From NCBI GenBank assembly GCA_902776455.1, contig CACYQI010000021.1:1-37839 (forward strand): 37,839 bases of DNA. The letters run 5' to 3'. Made by a program: the position numbers and the translations under genes. Positions 25,301-32,265 of this stretch are shown in pieces. How positions within the stretch are numbered: the first letter of the stretch is position 1; every line of letters starts with the position of its first letter. This stretch comes from an uncultured Bacteroidales bacterium (lineage in GTDB: Bacteria; Bacteroidota; Bacteroidia; Bacteroidales; Bacteroidaceae). The notes beneath the pieces were generated by a model. That model saw nothing but the letters and a program-made list of their open reading frames with translations. It was not told where the DNA came from and searched no databases.

Positions 25301-25408
25301 GAACTGCTCGATGGGCAGATGCAAGAGGCCAATCGTCCCCAGCACCACGATGAAGACGGAGATCACGCCCGACAATATCGGGCGGTCTATAAATACTTTC
25401 GGAGACAT
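22292..25408 (-). CDS. RND-family multidrug efflux transporter (AcrB/HAE1 type)
   Basis: From ATG 25408 (MSPKVFIDRPILSGVISVFI) the product has 1038 residues, the normal size of inner-membrane RND pumps. The N-terminal helix is followed by LHLPIEQFPEIAPPTI. Porter-domain segments include SLNGVENMMYMTSSATNTGS and RVPGVGEVNIWGASYSMRIW. GTVVDDAIVVVEAV in the fourth helix contains the proton-relay Asp pair. The second half repeats the fold (YEFGGMSREE, GLLAKTAILLTEYA, VRLRPILMTSLTMIIGMLPL). It uses proton import to push drugs or bile salts out through a tripartite complex with the adaptor encoded upstream. No TolC-like gene follows. The frame is open to 25468, but that extension encodes the inverted repeat at 25416, so 25408 is chosen. 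Confidence 0.95.
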   Translation of the reverse strand: MSPKVFIDRPILSGVISVFIVVLGTIGLLHLPIEQFPEIAPPTISVRANYTGANAETVQKSVIIPLEESLNGVENMMYMTSSATNTGSGSISIFFKQGTDADMAMVNVQNRVASTQGQLPADVTRSGVTVRKRQTSNIKSLSLYSPTDAYDTDFLTNYMKINIEPRLSRVPGVGEVNIWGASYSMRIWLDPLKMASYGLMPSDIDDVLNEQNIEAPTGTLGADSENTFQYVLKYRGRYEEERDYENMVIKSLPDGQVLRLRDVARVELGIQSYTIQNSTNGHPGANCMIAQTPGSNANEIIERIDETVLEIKKELPPGMELVDVMSTKDFLDASIRSVVRTLLEAILLVVLVVYVFLQDLKSTFIPSLAIVVSLIGTFAVLSLIGFSLNLLTLFALVLVIGTVVDDAIVVVEAVQSKFDEGYKSSYLASVDAMSGLTSALITTTIVFMSVFIPVCFVEGTTGVFYTQFGVTMAIAVLISTINAMTLSPALCALMLRPRREGDRGFSARFHAAFNVSFHRIVGKYQRGVLRIFRHRWLPWASVVAVCLLLAYMLSTTRTGFVPNEDMGSINVNVQCAPGTSMAVTGQITREVERRIKDIPQLRLYNMTVGRGSTFDQSSSAGSFNIRLKNWDERKAKGDDINSVIDEIYRRTADITQAQIRVSTRPMISGYGATSGFELHVQDRKGGSTEDLMRITRVLIDSLNREPAISRAFTTFDTKYPQYLVEVDAARCKRDGVAPNAVLRVLSGYVGGTYSSNLTRFTKLYRVIVQASPEYRLNQQALSQMRVRSQSGQMAPITQYITLSRVYGSESLSRFNLFGSIAVMGQTADGYSSGQTIEAIRRTAAKVLPEGYGYEFGGMSREEASIGNTTATIFIICVLFIYLVLCALYESLFIPLAVILSVPFGLLGSFLFSRLWGLENNIYMQTGLIMLIGLLAKTAILLTEYATSRHRSGMSIPMAAMSAARVRLRPILMTSLTMIIGMLPLVFAHGVGANGNISLGVGLAGGMLVGTAALLFVVPVLYMPFQWLHSRFGHKVIES

Positions 25409-25415
25409 GTTATTA

Positions 25416-25689
25416 AATGAAGAATGAAGAGTGAAGAATGAAGAATTTGCTTCCGCATTTGCTAACACCCAGTTTCTCCTTTATTATTGTTCTTTTTTAT
25501 CGTTTTTATTGATGACACTAATAGTGCTATAAGTTCGCTGCAATCTGAGGCCATGCTTCTCTTCTGTAATTAATCATAGCAAGGCAGCTTTTTCATTGAA
25601 GATTGAATTGAATATTAAATATCGAAGATTGAACATTGAAAATTGATGGCGGTAGCAAATTCTTCATTCTTCACTCTTCATTCTTCATT
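25416..25689. repeat. 36-bp perfect inverted repeat bracketing about 202 bp between the efflux genes
   Basis: 25416-25451 (AATGAAGAATGAAGAGTGAA ... AATTTGCT) is the exact reverse complement of 25654-25689; beyond the inner ends one mismatch is followed by a further CCGC match. The right copy contains the stop codon of the adaptor gene, and the left copy begins 7 bases upstream of the RND start codon. The segment between is A/T-rich and has no reading frame of note. Confidence 0.9.
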
Positions 25690-26772
25690 TACTACTGTGC
25701 CTTGGCGCAGTAGCCCCGCCCCTTCTGCGATGATGATGTCGCCTTCTTCCAAGCCGCTTTCCACGATGTAGGTCTTGCCGTCGTCCAATGGCTCTACCGC
25801 TATTTCCGTCTGCTTTGTCTTGCCATCGACGACGCGATAGACGAACACTTTGTTCTGCAGCTCGAAGGTTGCCGTCTGCGGTATCACGATGACGCCCTCC
25901 TTGACTGCCGAGACAACGACCGTCGCTGTGCCGCCGCTACGCAGCAGATGCTGAGGATTGGGGAAAACGGCTCTCAGCGATACCGCTCCCGTGCTGGCTT
26001 CGACGATGCCGCTTACGGCATCCACCCTACCCTTCTCGCCATACTCCTTGCCGCCAGCCAGAAGCAAAGTCACGTCGGGCATCTGCTGCATGAAGGCTTC
26101 CAAACTGCCGTACTGCAAGGTGAGGTCGGTCACTTCGCGCTCGCTCAGACTGAAATAGACCCACATCTCGCTGTCGTCGCAAACCGAAATCAGCGGCTCT
26201 GCGATGTTGCTGCTCACCAAAGCTCCGACGTGATAGGGTATCATGCCTGCCACGCCGCTGAGCGGACTCTTCACTACCGTATAGCTGAGACTGTTACGGG
26301 CATTCGTCACCTGTGCCTCAGCTTGTGCCACCTGTGCTTCGGCCGAAAGCAGGGCTTGCCGAGCCGTATTCAACTCGAAGTCGCTAATGACATCCTCGTC
26401 GCGCAGTTGCTTCTTGCTGTCGTAGTTGAGCTGAGCGGTCGCCTCTGCCGCCTTGGCAGCTTTCAGAGCCGCTTCGGCCGTACCCAGCGCAGCCTGATAG
26501 GGCACTTGGTCGATGATGAAGAGCGTCTGTCCCTTGCGAACATTCTCCCCTTCATCGGTGAGAATCTTCGTGATGAATCCGCTCACTTGCGGCCGTATCT
26601 CCACTATCTCCTTGCCGCTCATAGTGGCGCTGTACTGCGTACTGACCGTCCGACTGGAGCGTTCCACCTTCATCGTCTTATAGACCTGAGCGGCCTTCTC
26701 CTCCTTCTTTTCCTTGCAAGAGGCAAACACGATCAGCCCCAGCAAGCAGAACAAAACAATTTTTCTTACCAT
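25678..26772 (-). CDS. RND efflux periplasmic adaptor lipoprotein (membrane fusion protein)
   Basis: From ATG 26772 (MVRKIVLFCLLGLIVFASCK) the product has 364 residues with a lipobox ending at Cys19. Adaptor domains are clear: GFITKILTDEGENVRKGQTLFIID (lipoyl half), a helical hairpin rich in Ala and Gln (AALGTAEAALKAAKAAEATA, LSAEAQVAQAEAQVTNARNS), SYTVVKSPLSGVAGMIPYHV (second lipoyl half), a beta-barrel, and the membrane-proximal domain VESGLEEGDIIIAEGAGLLR. It connects the RND pump to an outer-membrane channel. In-frame starts at 26778 and 26796 are possible; the TATCTTTG box at 26807-26814 excludes the longest frame (26898). The last codons and stop (NEE-stop) come from the AATGAAGAATGA tract. 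Confidence 0.92.
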   Translation of the reverse strand: MVRKIVLFCLLGLIVFASCKEKKEEKAAQVYKTMKVERSSRTVSTQYSATMSGKEIVEIRPQVSGFITKILTDEGENVRKGQTLFIIDQVPYQAALGTAEAALKAAKAAEATAQLNYDSKKQLRDEDVISDFELNTARQALLSAEAQVAQAEAQVTNARNSLSYTVVKSPLSGVAGMIPYHVGALVSSNIAEPLISVCDDSEMWVYFSLSEREVTDLTLQYGSLEAFMQQMPDVTLLLAGGKEYGEKGRVDAVSGIVEASTGAVSLRAVFPNPQHLLRSGGTATVVVSAVKEGVIVIPQTATFELQNKVFVYRVVDGKTKQTEIAVEPLDDGKTYIVESGLEEGDIIIAEGAGLLRQGTVVNEE

Positions 26773-26806
26773 AAACATGTAGGATTGCGGATACATATTG
26801 GCTTTG

Positions 26807-26814
26807 CAAAGATA
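26807..26814 (-). promoter_or_regulatory. Probable -7 box of the efflux operon
   Basis: TATCTTTG on the minus strand, 35 bases before the preferred ATG of the adaptor gene. The -33 element is not clear. Confidence 0.6.
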
Positions 26815-26919
26815 CGAATTATCTTGCAGGAAAGCACTATCCGCCTGCAAAAAGTTCTGTTTATAATGCGATTTTGCAACAAATGCCCCCATTGTCAATG
26901 GTCAATTATCAATGGTCAA

Positions 26920-27345
26920 TGTTTTATCAATCTGATAGGCAAAACGTCATTCCGCTTGCATTATGTCATTTCACAAAGTGGCGAAAAAGCGGGCAAAACA
27001 CGTCGAATTTGACGGCGAAGCATGGGGTATCGGCCAACACTCCATGCAGTATCGGCCTACACTCCACGGAGTATTTCCCTTTTCGGCACGTTGTGTTTGG
27101 TGATTTTTCAGCCGAAAATGTGCCGAAAAACGCTAAAAATCGCTTGTTTTTGTAAGGTGCAGGTGACATTTCTTCATTCTTATTTCTTAATTCTTAATCA
27201 TAACATATTGTATTTCAGCGTACATTCGATTTAAGCGCATTTCTTTGAAAAAACGACCAAAACCATGCCCGAGGCCGTTTGAAGCGGTTTTTGGAGGCTC
27301 CCATAAAGTCAAAAAGAAAGCAAATGAGGCAATTTCATAGCAAAG
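26920..27345. repeat. About 430-bp non-genic direct repeat, copy A
   Basis: The sequence from TCAATCTGATAGG through AAAAGCGGGCAAAACACGTC, two 22-bp units (27027-27070), GTGATTTTTCAGCCGAAAAT, TTCAGCGTACATTCGATTTA and AAAAAACGACCAAAACCATG to the CAAAAAGAAAGC region is repeated at about 32508-32945 in the same orientation with few differences. Short open frames exist on both strands in both copies (67 codons on minus), but conservation appears to cover the whole DNA and no ribosome-binding or promoter evidence favours a gene. Confidence 0.85.
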
Positions 27346-27394
27346 TGTTAATTGTTATTATTGTTATCTGAGGAAAATCAAGAGCACCTCTACT

Positions 27395-27675
27395 TATGCG
27401 CCTATTATTCGGCTTTCCTGACGACAAGCAGTTTAAGGGGCTTACCAAAAGTCTCGAAGAGACGACAGAACACAGACGGGGGTGCAAGCCCCGGGTTGTA
27501 GTGCAACTAAGAAAGAAGCCCCGAAGGAGCGACAGAATTCTTAATATACTGTTCACTAACCTATTGGACGTTCTGTCGCCCTTCCAGGGCTTGTGATTTG
27601 TTAATACTCCTGTACCGGGGGTCAACACCCCCGTCTTTGGTCTTTCGCACCTCCGGTGCTTTCCCCCGGACACTA
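27395..27675. repeat. Long hairpin repeat element, copy 1
   Basis: CAGACGGGGGTGCAAGCCCC at about 27472 pairs with CCGGGGGTCAACACCCCCGT at about 27616, and GAAGCCCCGAAGGAGCGACA pairs with TGTCGCCCTTCCAGGGCTT, so most of 27470-27640 folds on itself. The flanks (TACTTATGCGCC..TTCGGCTTTCCTGACG) match the element at 32965-33265, which is in the opposite orientation. No gene is supported. Confidence 0.8.
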
Positions 27676-27769
27676 ATAAAACGCTATAAACGGCAGAATC
27701 CGGCGCACTTCCCAGCGCACCGGAACCGTCGGAATTCCACTTGATTACTAACTTAAAACTTTATTAACT

Positions 27770-27845
27770 TAAGTTTCGAAGGCTTTGCTTCCTTTTGGAG
27801 CAAGGAGCAAGGGCATGAGGCAAGAGGAAAGCATTCACGCCTATA
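27770..27845. repeat. Dispersed repeat, copy 2 (first at 5415-5485)
   Basis: GTTTCGAAGGCTTTGCTTCC, then TTTTGGAGCAAGGAGCAAGG and AGAGGAAAGCATTCACGCCT parallels the sequence upstream of the GH38 gene. The stretch 27676-27909 otherwise holds nothing recognisable. Confidence 0.6.
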
Positions 27846-27909
27846 TCGACAGATGCTTTTTCTTGTTTCGAGGACCTCTCATTAAGGGTTATCGACCAAG
27901 CAAGCGTCC

Positions 27910-28119
27910 TTAGTCATCTTCCCTGTACTCGAGCACATCTCCCGGCTGGCAGTCGAGAGCCTTGCAGATGGCTTCGAGCGTGGAGAACCTGACGGCTTTC
28001 GCCTTGCCCGTCTTGAGGATGGATAGGTTGGCAGCCGTGATGCCAATCTTCTCGGCAAGTTCCTGTGATGACATCTTCCGCCGAGCCATCATCACATCTA
28101 CATTCACTATTATACTCAT
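27910..28119 (-). CDS. YozG-like XRE-family HTH regulator
   Basis: This 69-residue protein starts MSIIVNVDVMMARRKMSSQE and is a single helix-turn-helix domain: LAEKIGITAANLSILKTGK is the recognition region, RFSTLEAICKALDCQPGDVL the C-terminal half. It belongs to the small cro/C1-like family commonly paired with DUF2975 membrane proteins. It starts 9 bases after the stop of the DUF2975 gene, so both are on one transcript. By analogy it probably represses its own operon; two 15-bp palindromes around the promoter (28835-28849, 28913-28927) are its likely operators. The signal sensed is unknown. Confidence 0.9.
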   Translation of the reverse strand: MSIIVNVDVMMARRKMSSQELAEKIGITAANLSILKTGKAKAVRFSTLEAICKALDCQPGDVLEYREDD

Positions 28120-28128
28120 GGCTTTAGA

Positions 28129-28821
28129 TTAAATGGTTAGTTCCTGTTCTTCCTGCAATTCCTTGCCCATCAGGATAATCTGCGAGACTATCATCATCGC
28201 AAGACCCATGATGAGGGAGATGAAATTCGGCGTGAACCACTTGACGTCATAGTACGCCATGTTGACGTATTGCACGAGGATTTGCGTCACAATGTACGAG
28301 CGGATATATTCCCACACCCAATAGGCGACGAGCAGGATGCCGGCAAGTTCCAGCTTCTTCGCTATGCGGGCGACGAAGACTTCCCGTCGGGCGACGGAAC
28401 GCAACACTTGGAAGACGATGACAGCCAACCAGCCAAGCAGCAGCACATTGGGTATAGCAGAGCAGTATGTAATGATGAAAGGCTTGGACTGCGTAACGCG
28501 GTCGGCAGGAATGGCAAGGCTCACCTGCTTCATATCCACTCGGCACACCTGACCATCCACTTCGCTGAGCAAAGCAAAATCCTTAGGATAATGGCGGGCC
28601 TGCACATTGACATCGATGTACATCGTCGGTTTGCTCTTTCTTCTCACACCGCCCTCAATCTCTTCTGTCGTCGAGAAATCCTCAGGCTCCTCGCCGAAGT
28701 AAAGTTCCTCACGCTCCTTGTCAGTAGAACTCGAATAGTTGACATGGACAAGGTCACACACGATAGCAGCCACCAGCACCACCGCCAGCAGCCCGCAATA
28801 CAAACGAAGTTTCTTCTTCAT
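28129..28821 (-). CDS. DUF2975-family membrane protein
   Basis: The product has 230 residues with four membrane segments: about 5-26 (LYCGLLAVVLVAAIVCDLV), a pair in the middle (PNVLLLGWLAVIVFQVL; LELAGILLVAYWVWEYI) and FTPNFISLIMGLAMMIVSQI near the end. A polar extracytoplasmic region of about 85 residues lies after the first segment. The placement beside a YozG-type regulator and the four-helix layout fit DUF2975, whose biochemical role is not established. It may sense an envelope condition and control the regulator, but this is inference. The -7 box TACCTTTG at 28863-28870 gives a leader of about 35 bases. Confidence 0.82.
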   Translation of the reverse strand: MKKKLRLYCGLLAVVLVAAIVCDLVHVNYSSSTDKEREELYFGEEPEDFSTTEEIEGGVRRKSKPTMYIDVNVQARHYPKDFALLSEVDGQVCRVDMKQVSLAIPADRVTQSKPFIITYCSAIPNVLLLGWLAVIVFQVLRSVARREVFVARIAKKLELAGILLVAYWVWEYIRSYIVTQILVQYVNMAYYDVKWFTPNFISLIMGLAMMIVSQIILMGKELQEEQELTI

Positions 28822-28834
28822 AACAGTAATGTTT

Positions 28835-28849
28835 TATTGTTAAACGATA
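28835..28849. promoter_or_regulatory. Operator candidate 1 of the DUF2975/HTH operon
   Basis: TATTGTTAAACGATA is a near-perfect palindrome (TATyGTTwAACrATA) located in the 5' leader between the -7 box and the start codon. It is the same as the site at 28913-28927 except at the centre base. Confidence 0.65.
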
Positions 28850-28862
28850 AATAATTTCGGTG

Positions 28863-28870
28863 CAAAGGTA
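28863..28870 (-). promoter_or_regulatory. -7 box of the DUF2975/HTH operon
   Basis: TACCTTTG on the minus strand matches TAnnTTTG; a weak CTTG lies 20 bases upstream at the -33 position. Confidence 0.65.
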
Positions 28871-28912
28871 AGGAGTTTTTTCATTTCCTGCAAGAAAAAA
28901 GCAAGAAAAAAT

Positions 28913-28927
28913 TATTGTTTAACGATA
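28913..28927. promoter_or_regulatory. Operator candidate 2 of the DUF2975/HTH operon
   Basis: TATTGTTTAACGATA, 42 bases upstream of the -7 box. Together with site 1 it brackets the promoter; the centres are 78 bp apart, compatible with cooperative binding or looping. Confidence 0.65.
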
Positions 28928-29007
28928 TTTTCTTACTGCGGGAAAAGATATAGGACAATAGTCCTATAAGTCTCTCACTGCTTTATATTCCTCCAGTTGC
29001 TTTGCAC

Positions 29008-29040
29008 AATTCTTGAAACGCAAGCTGCGTTTTAAGAATT
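29008..29040 (-). terminator. Hairpin, possible terminator of the GH51 transcript
   Basis: AATTCTTGAAACGCA and TGCGTTTTAAGAATT form 15-bp arms with one wobble and a 3-base loop. It lies about 370 bases after the GH51 stop and has no long U-run, so a terminator role is only likely. Confidence 0.45.
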
Positions 29041-29105
29041 TTCGCACGCTTCAACAAGGATTTCACAACAACCCATGGACTCGAATCACGCAGGCTTGTA
29101 GCATC

Positions 29106-29154
29106 CCGAAAGGGCAGAAATATGCCCTGGGCTGACATCTTTCTGCCCCTTTGG
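29106..29154. repeat. Imperfect inverted repeat
   Basis: CCGAAAGGGCAGAAA (29106-29120) pairs with TTTCTGCCCCTTTGG (29140-29154) around a 19-base loop. It could act as a terminator for minus-strand transcription from GH51. Confidence 0.5.
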
Positions 29155-29405
29155 AACGTTTTTAGCGGACAGCAATAAATGGGAAAAACAAAGAAGGGTG
29201 CAATAAATGAAAACAACGAACTATACGGTTCTCGCGGGTCAGTCACATTTGCCAAGTTGCAAAACAGACTGAATCCGCGAAATCCGCGAGTGTAATCTAT
29301 TGTTTTATTGCCATTATTGTTGTTTGATAATCCTCGTTCTGTCCGCGGGGAATATCTGCGACAACCGTTCGACCTGTTTGTTTTAATTCGAGGTTTGGAA
29401 CTGCA

Positions 29406-32009
29406 CTATTTCAGCTTTGTGGTGATGATGTTGATGCTGAAGGGTGCGACGTGGAAGGTGAGGCGGCGGCCTTCGTCCAAGGTCGTGACTTTGGCGGGGC
29501 GCGGCACGATGTTGTTGGGGTACTGCATGGTGTTCTCGTCGTCACCTGTCATGCCCGCCAGCCTTACCATCTCTGCTTCTGCTGCCGTGCCGCCCGAGAG
29601 TTCGATGCTGCCCGATGTGCCTGTGTCGCAAAGGTTCACTATCTTGGTGTAGAGCGTGCCGGTCTTCTCGTCGAGGGTCGAGTTGGCATAGACGCCATAA
29701 AGCTGCGAGGGCTTCTTCTTTCCTTTATACACTTGTTTCCCATCGACATAAGCCGCGATGTCCTCGCCATCCACTTCGAGCCGGATGTCGTACCAGCGGC
29801 CAGTCTCGTAGTGGTCGTCATGGGTGCCTTCGAGGGTAGCTCGACTGCCATTCGAGGTGGTCTCGACGCTCGTCCTTGTGTTGCCCCAGCCGCCGAGGTT
29901 GAGCCAATCGAAGTTCTTCTCATCGACGTAGTTGAAGACTATCATAAAGCCTTCCGCGCCGCTGTCCTTCCTTGCCTGCACCTTATAGGTATAGCGTTTG
30001 GCTGTGGTCGTACCGGGACAGATGCGCATCGACTCTTCGGCATTGGACGTTTGGCACAGCTCGTCGTCCTCCGTCACCCAGTTGCCTTGATACTCAGGCT
30101 TGGAGTTGCCCGACGTCCAGTCCTTCATGTCGGAAAGGGCAACGTCTCGTGGTCCTCCGCCATCGAGGAAGCCTTTGGGAGCAGGGGGAAGATAGATGAT
30201 GAGTTCGGGATTGCGATACGTTGCTTGCGTCTTCCATGTTGCCACGCCGATGCTGAAGGGCGTCACCGTCTCCTCTTCCTTCCGAGGGATGCTCCACTTC
30301 AACTCGCTCTCCACGAGCCTGTTTCCGATGTGGTTCGGGAAGAGCTGCTGCACCCAGTAGCTCGGTGTGCCGAAGGACTGGCTGCTGTTGAACCTAATCA
30401 TGTCGGGACGCCACTGGATGCGGTTCTCGTTGACGAAGATGGGTGCGTAGCTGCTCATGCGGACGATGTCGGCATTGTTCTCCATGCCGAGCATGAAGAC
30501 GGCTTCGCCCATAGCAGCGTTCATGTTGCCCGTAGTGCCGTAGCCATCCGTCACAGCATACTCGCCGGGATAGATGATGGGGCCGCGACGGTCGTAGTTG
30601 TCGAAGCGATGGTACTGGCTGACGAACCAGGCGGGATTGCGATAGTAGTGTTCATCGACGATATCGACGGGATGCTCGTTGCGCCAGCGGGGATGGTCCG
30701 TGCCCCACGACTCGACGTTACCGATGCATTGCACCTCCGGGAAGCGGGCCTTGATGGCATCGTAGAACATGCGGTAGCGTTCGGGGTAGTGGTCGCTCTG
30801 GTCGGAGTTGTCGTCCATGTGCCAGTTGTAGTTCTCGTTACCTATTTCTATATAGGCGATGTTGAAGGGTTCGGGATGTCCGTTCTCGGCTCTCATCTTG
30901 CCGTAGTGGCTCGTGACAGGGCCGTTGGCGTACTCCAGGGCACCGAGGCACTCGTCTATCCACGGCTGAAGCTCGTTCAAGGGGGTACAGCCGCCGTGCC
31001 AAATGCCGATGTTGACCACATAGAGGGGCTTGGCTCCGAGGTCTTCGCAGAGCTGCAGGAACTCGTGGAAGCCGAGGCCGTCGGTAGTGGGATAGCCCCA
31101 GTTGGCGTTCATGTGGCCTGGCCTGCGCTCTATCGGGCCGACGGTTCGTTCCCAATGGTAGGCGTTCTCCGGTTTGATGTTGCCCTCCACGTAGCAGCCA
31201 CCGGGGAAGCGCATGAAGGCTGGATGCAGGGCCTGAAGCTTCTCGGCCAAGTCGATGCGGCAACCGTTCTCGCGGCCCTTGAAGGTTGGCGGGAAGAGGC
31301 TCACCACGTCGAGGAGCACCGAGCAGGGGTTCTCAAACTCCAAGTGGAAGACGGCTTGCGGGTCGCTCTCTGTGGCAACGATGTTGGCTTCCACTTTCTG
31401 CCAAAAAGACCCCCCTCCATCTCCCCCGAGGGGGAGAGAGCTCGACCCCTTCCAAACCTCCCCGAGGGGAGGCTTCCTGCCGCGAAAACTCTCCCCCTCG
31501 GGGGAGATGGAGGGGGGTCTCTTGGAGGAGGGTCTTGTCTCGCCCAGCACCTTGCCGTCCCTGCTTCGAAGAGAGGCCTTAAAGCCTCCCCTCGGGGAGG
31601 TTTGGTGGGGGCCTATCCAGAACGACAGCCTGTACTGCGTCCCTGCCACTACGTTGATGCCCCAATAGCCTTCGTTGCTGATGCCGCCACCGGGTTCCGT
31701 GACTTCTACCTTCAAGGCGTGGCCTTGCTTCTCGTTGAGCAGGCCTTCGGTTACGAGGCTGATGTTGGCTCCCTCTGCCTTCCAATGGGCAGGCTTCTCG
31801 GCGTCGAACTCAAACGAGCGGTTCCTTATCAGCTCGGCATAGAGGCCGCCATCGCTGGCGAAGTTGATGTCCTCGTAGAAGATGCCGTAGAGCGTCGGAC
31901 TGATTTCGATGCCCTTTTGCGCCACATTGACTTTGATGTTGACCTCTGCCTGCAGGCTTGTGAAAGCAAGAGCAAGCAGAAGAAGCAGACTTATTCTTTC
32001 CTTTTTCAT
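29406..32009 (-). CDS. Secreted GH51-type alpha-L-arabinofuranosidase with palindromic inserts in its N-terminal module
   Basis: The product has 867 residues and a signal peptide (1-21, ending SLQA). A short strand ISPTLYGIFYEDINFASDGG opens the GH51 fold. A CBM4/9-like module follows at about 60-240 (SFEFDAEKPAHW, GYWGINVVAGTQYRLSFWIG). Two segments in this module (about 134-148 and 158-202) are repeat-encoded. The catalytic barrel holds FMRFPGGCYVEG, EIGNEN with acid/base Glu392, and YPGEYAV with nucleophile Glu483. Residues about 640-800 form a LamG/DUF1080-like beta-sandwich insert (GFMIVFNYVDEKNFDWLNLG, YDIRLEVDGEDIAAYVDGKQ) before the GH51 C-terminal strands. It should release arabinofuranose from arabinan or arabinoxylan, complementing the GH43 enzyme. 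Whether the inserts disturb folding is unknown. Confidence 0.9.
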   Translation of the reverse strand: MKKERISLLLLLALAFTSLQAEVNIKVNVAQKGIEISPTLYGIFYEDINFASDGGLYAELIRNRSFEFDAEKPAHWKAEGANISLVTEGLLNEKQGHALKVEVTEPGGGISNEGYWGINVVAGTQYRLSFWIGPHQTSPRGGFKASLRSRDGKVLGETRPSSKRPPSISPEGESFRGRKPPLGEVWKGSSSLPLGGDGGGSFWQKVEANIVATESDPQAVFHLEFENPCSVLLDVVSLFPPTFKGRENGCRIDLAEKLQALHPAFMRFPGGCYVEGNIKPENAYHWERTVGPIERRPGHMNANWGYPTTDGLGFHEFLQLCEDLGAKPLYVVNIGIWHGGCTPLNELQPWIDECLGALEYANGPVTSHYGKMRAENGHPEPFNIAYIEIGNENYNWHMDDNSDQSDHYPERYRMFYDAIKARFPEVQCIGNVESWGTDHPRWRNEHPVDIVDEHYYRNPAWFVSQYHRFDNYDRRGPIIYPGEYAVTDGYGTTGNMNAAMGEAVFMLGMENNADIVRMSSYAPIFVNENRIQWRPDMIRFNSSQSFGTPSYWVQQLFPNHIGNRLVESELKWSIPRKEEETVTPFSIGVATWKTQATYRNPELIIYLPPAPKGFLDGGGPRDVALSDMKDWTSGNSKPEYQGNWVTEDDELCQTSNAEESMRICPGTTTAKRYTYKVQARKDSGAEGFMIVFNYVDEKNFDWLNLGGWGNTRTSVETTSNGSRATLEGTHDDHYETGRWYDIRLEVDGEDIAAYVDGKQVYKGKKKPSQLYGVYANSTLDEKTGTLYTKIVNLCDTGTSGSIELSGGTAAEAEMVRLAGMTGDDENTMQYPNNIVPRPAKVTTLDEGRRLTFHVAPFSINIITTKLK
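31408..31519. repeat. Palindromic element with 31-bp perfect arms inside the GH51 coding sequence
   Basis: 31408-31438 is the exact reverse complement of 31489-31519. A smaller hairpin (CCTCCCCGAGGGGAGG, about 31457-31472) is in the middle. 31443-31521 matches the module in the PAP2 gene (12142-12221). A second small palindromic stretch (GCCTCCCCTCGGGGAGG) lies near 31583, also coding. Confidence 0.92.
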
Positions 32010-32234
32010 GGTTGTATAGTTTTAATTTAAGTTTCACTTGTGATGGAGATAAATGAAGATAAAAGAAGATAGCCGCTTTTAGCGGCGGAAGATAGAGGAC
32101 GATACCACAGGTAAATTGAAAATTGAAAGTTGAAAGTTGAAAGTTGAAAGTTAGAGCGGCAAAACTAACGTCCTTTATCTTCTTCTATCTCCTTCTGTCT
32201 TCTTCTATCTTCTTCTATCCATTCTTTTCAGCTA
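32010..32234. repeat. GH51 5' leader filled with repeats, copy 2 of the GATAGAAGAAGATA element
   Basis: If transcription starts from the promoter at 32235-32265, the leader is about 220 bases long. It holds AAAAGAAGATAGCCG, an internal CCGCTTTTAGCGG hairpin, repeated TTGAAAGTTGAAAG, and TATCTTCTTCTATCTCC pairing back. The layout is similar to 22130-22305. Confidence 0.65.
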
Positions 32235-32265
32235 CAAAGGTACGAATAAGTGAGCAAAGCACAAA
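32235..32265 (-). promoter_or_regulatory. Promoter of the GH51 gene
   Basis: On the minus strand, TTTG (32265-32262) and TACCTTTG (32242-32235) are separated by exactly 19 bases, the textbook Bacteroidetes spacing. Confidence 0.75.

Larger units (their letters stand above)
28928..29405. other. Intergenic stretch downstream of the GH51 gene
   Basis: No convincing gene. It holds two strong inverted repeats (29008-29040 and 29106-29154) and, at 29150-29180, a TTTAGCGGACAGCAATAA sequence resembling the CCGGACAGCAATA sequence near 1380 and the CCCGGACACTAATA sequence near 27665. A 90-codon minus frame (28983-29255) has no recognisable protein features. Confidence 0.6.

Noticed and set aside
25409-25468. 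N-terminal extension of the RND gene
   Set aside because: The added residues are the translation of the inverted repeat, and RND proteins normally start at the MSPKVFIDRP-like helix.
26966-27169. 67-codon minus-strand frame, conserved in the copy at 32557-32760
   Set aside because: Conservation appears to extend over the whole 430-bp repeat and over frames on both strands; no promoter, ribosome site or known domain. Kept as a repeat, not a gene.
27335-27673. 112-codon minus-strand frame
   Set aside because: It lies across the long hairpin element; codon content reflects the palindrome and no domain is visible.
28983-29255. 90-codon minus-strand frame
   Set aside because: No recognisable motif, and it crosses two inverted repeats.
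29451-32030. 859-codon plus-strand frame opposite the GH51 gene
   Set aside because: Antisense shadow; the minus strand has signal peptide, catalytic motifs and promoter.
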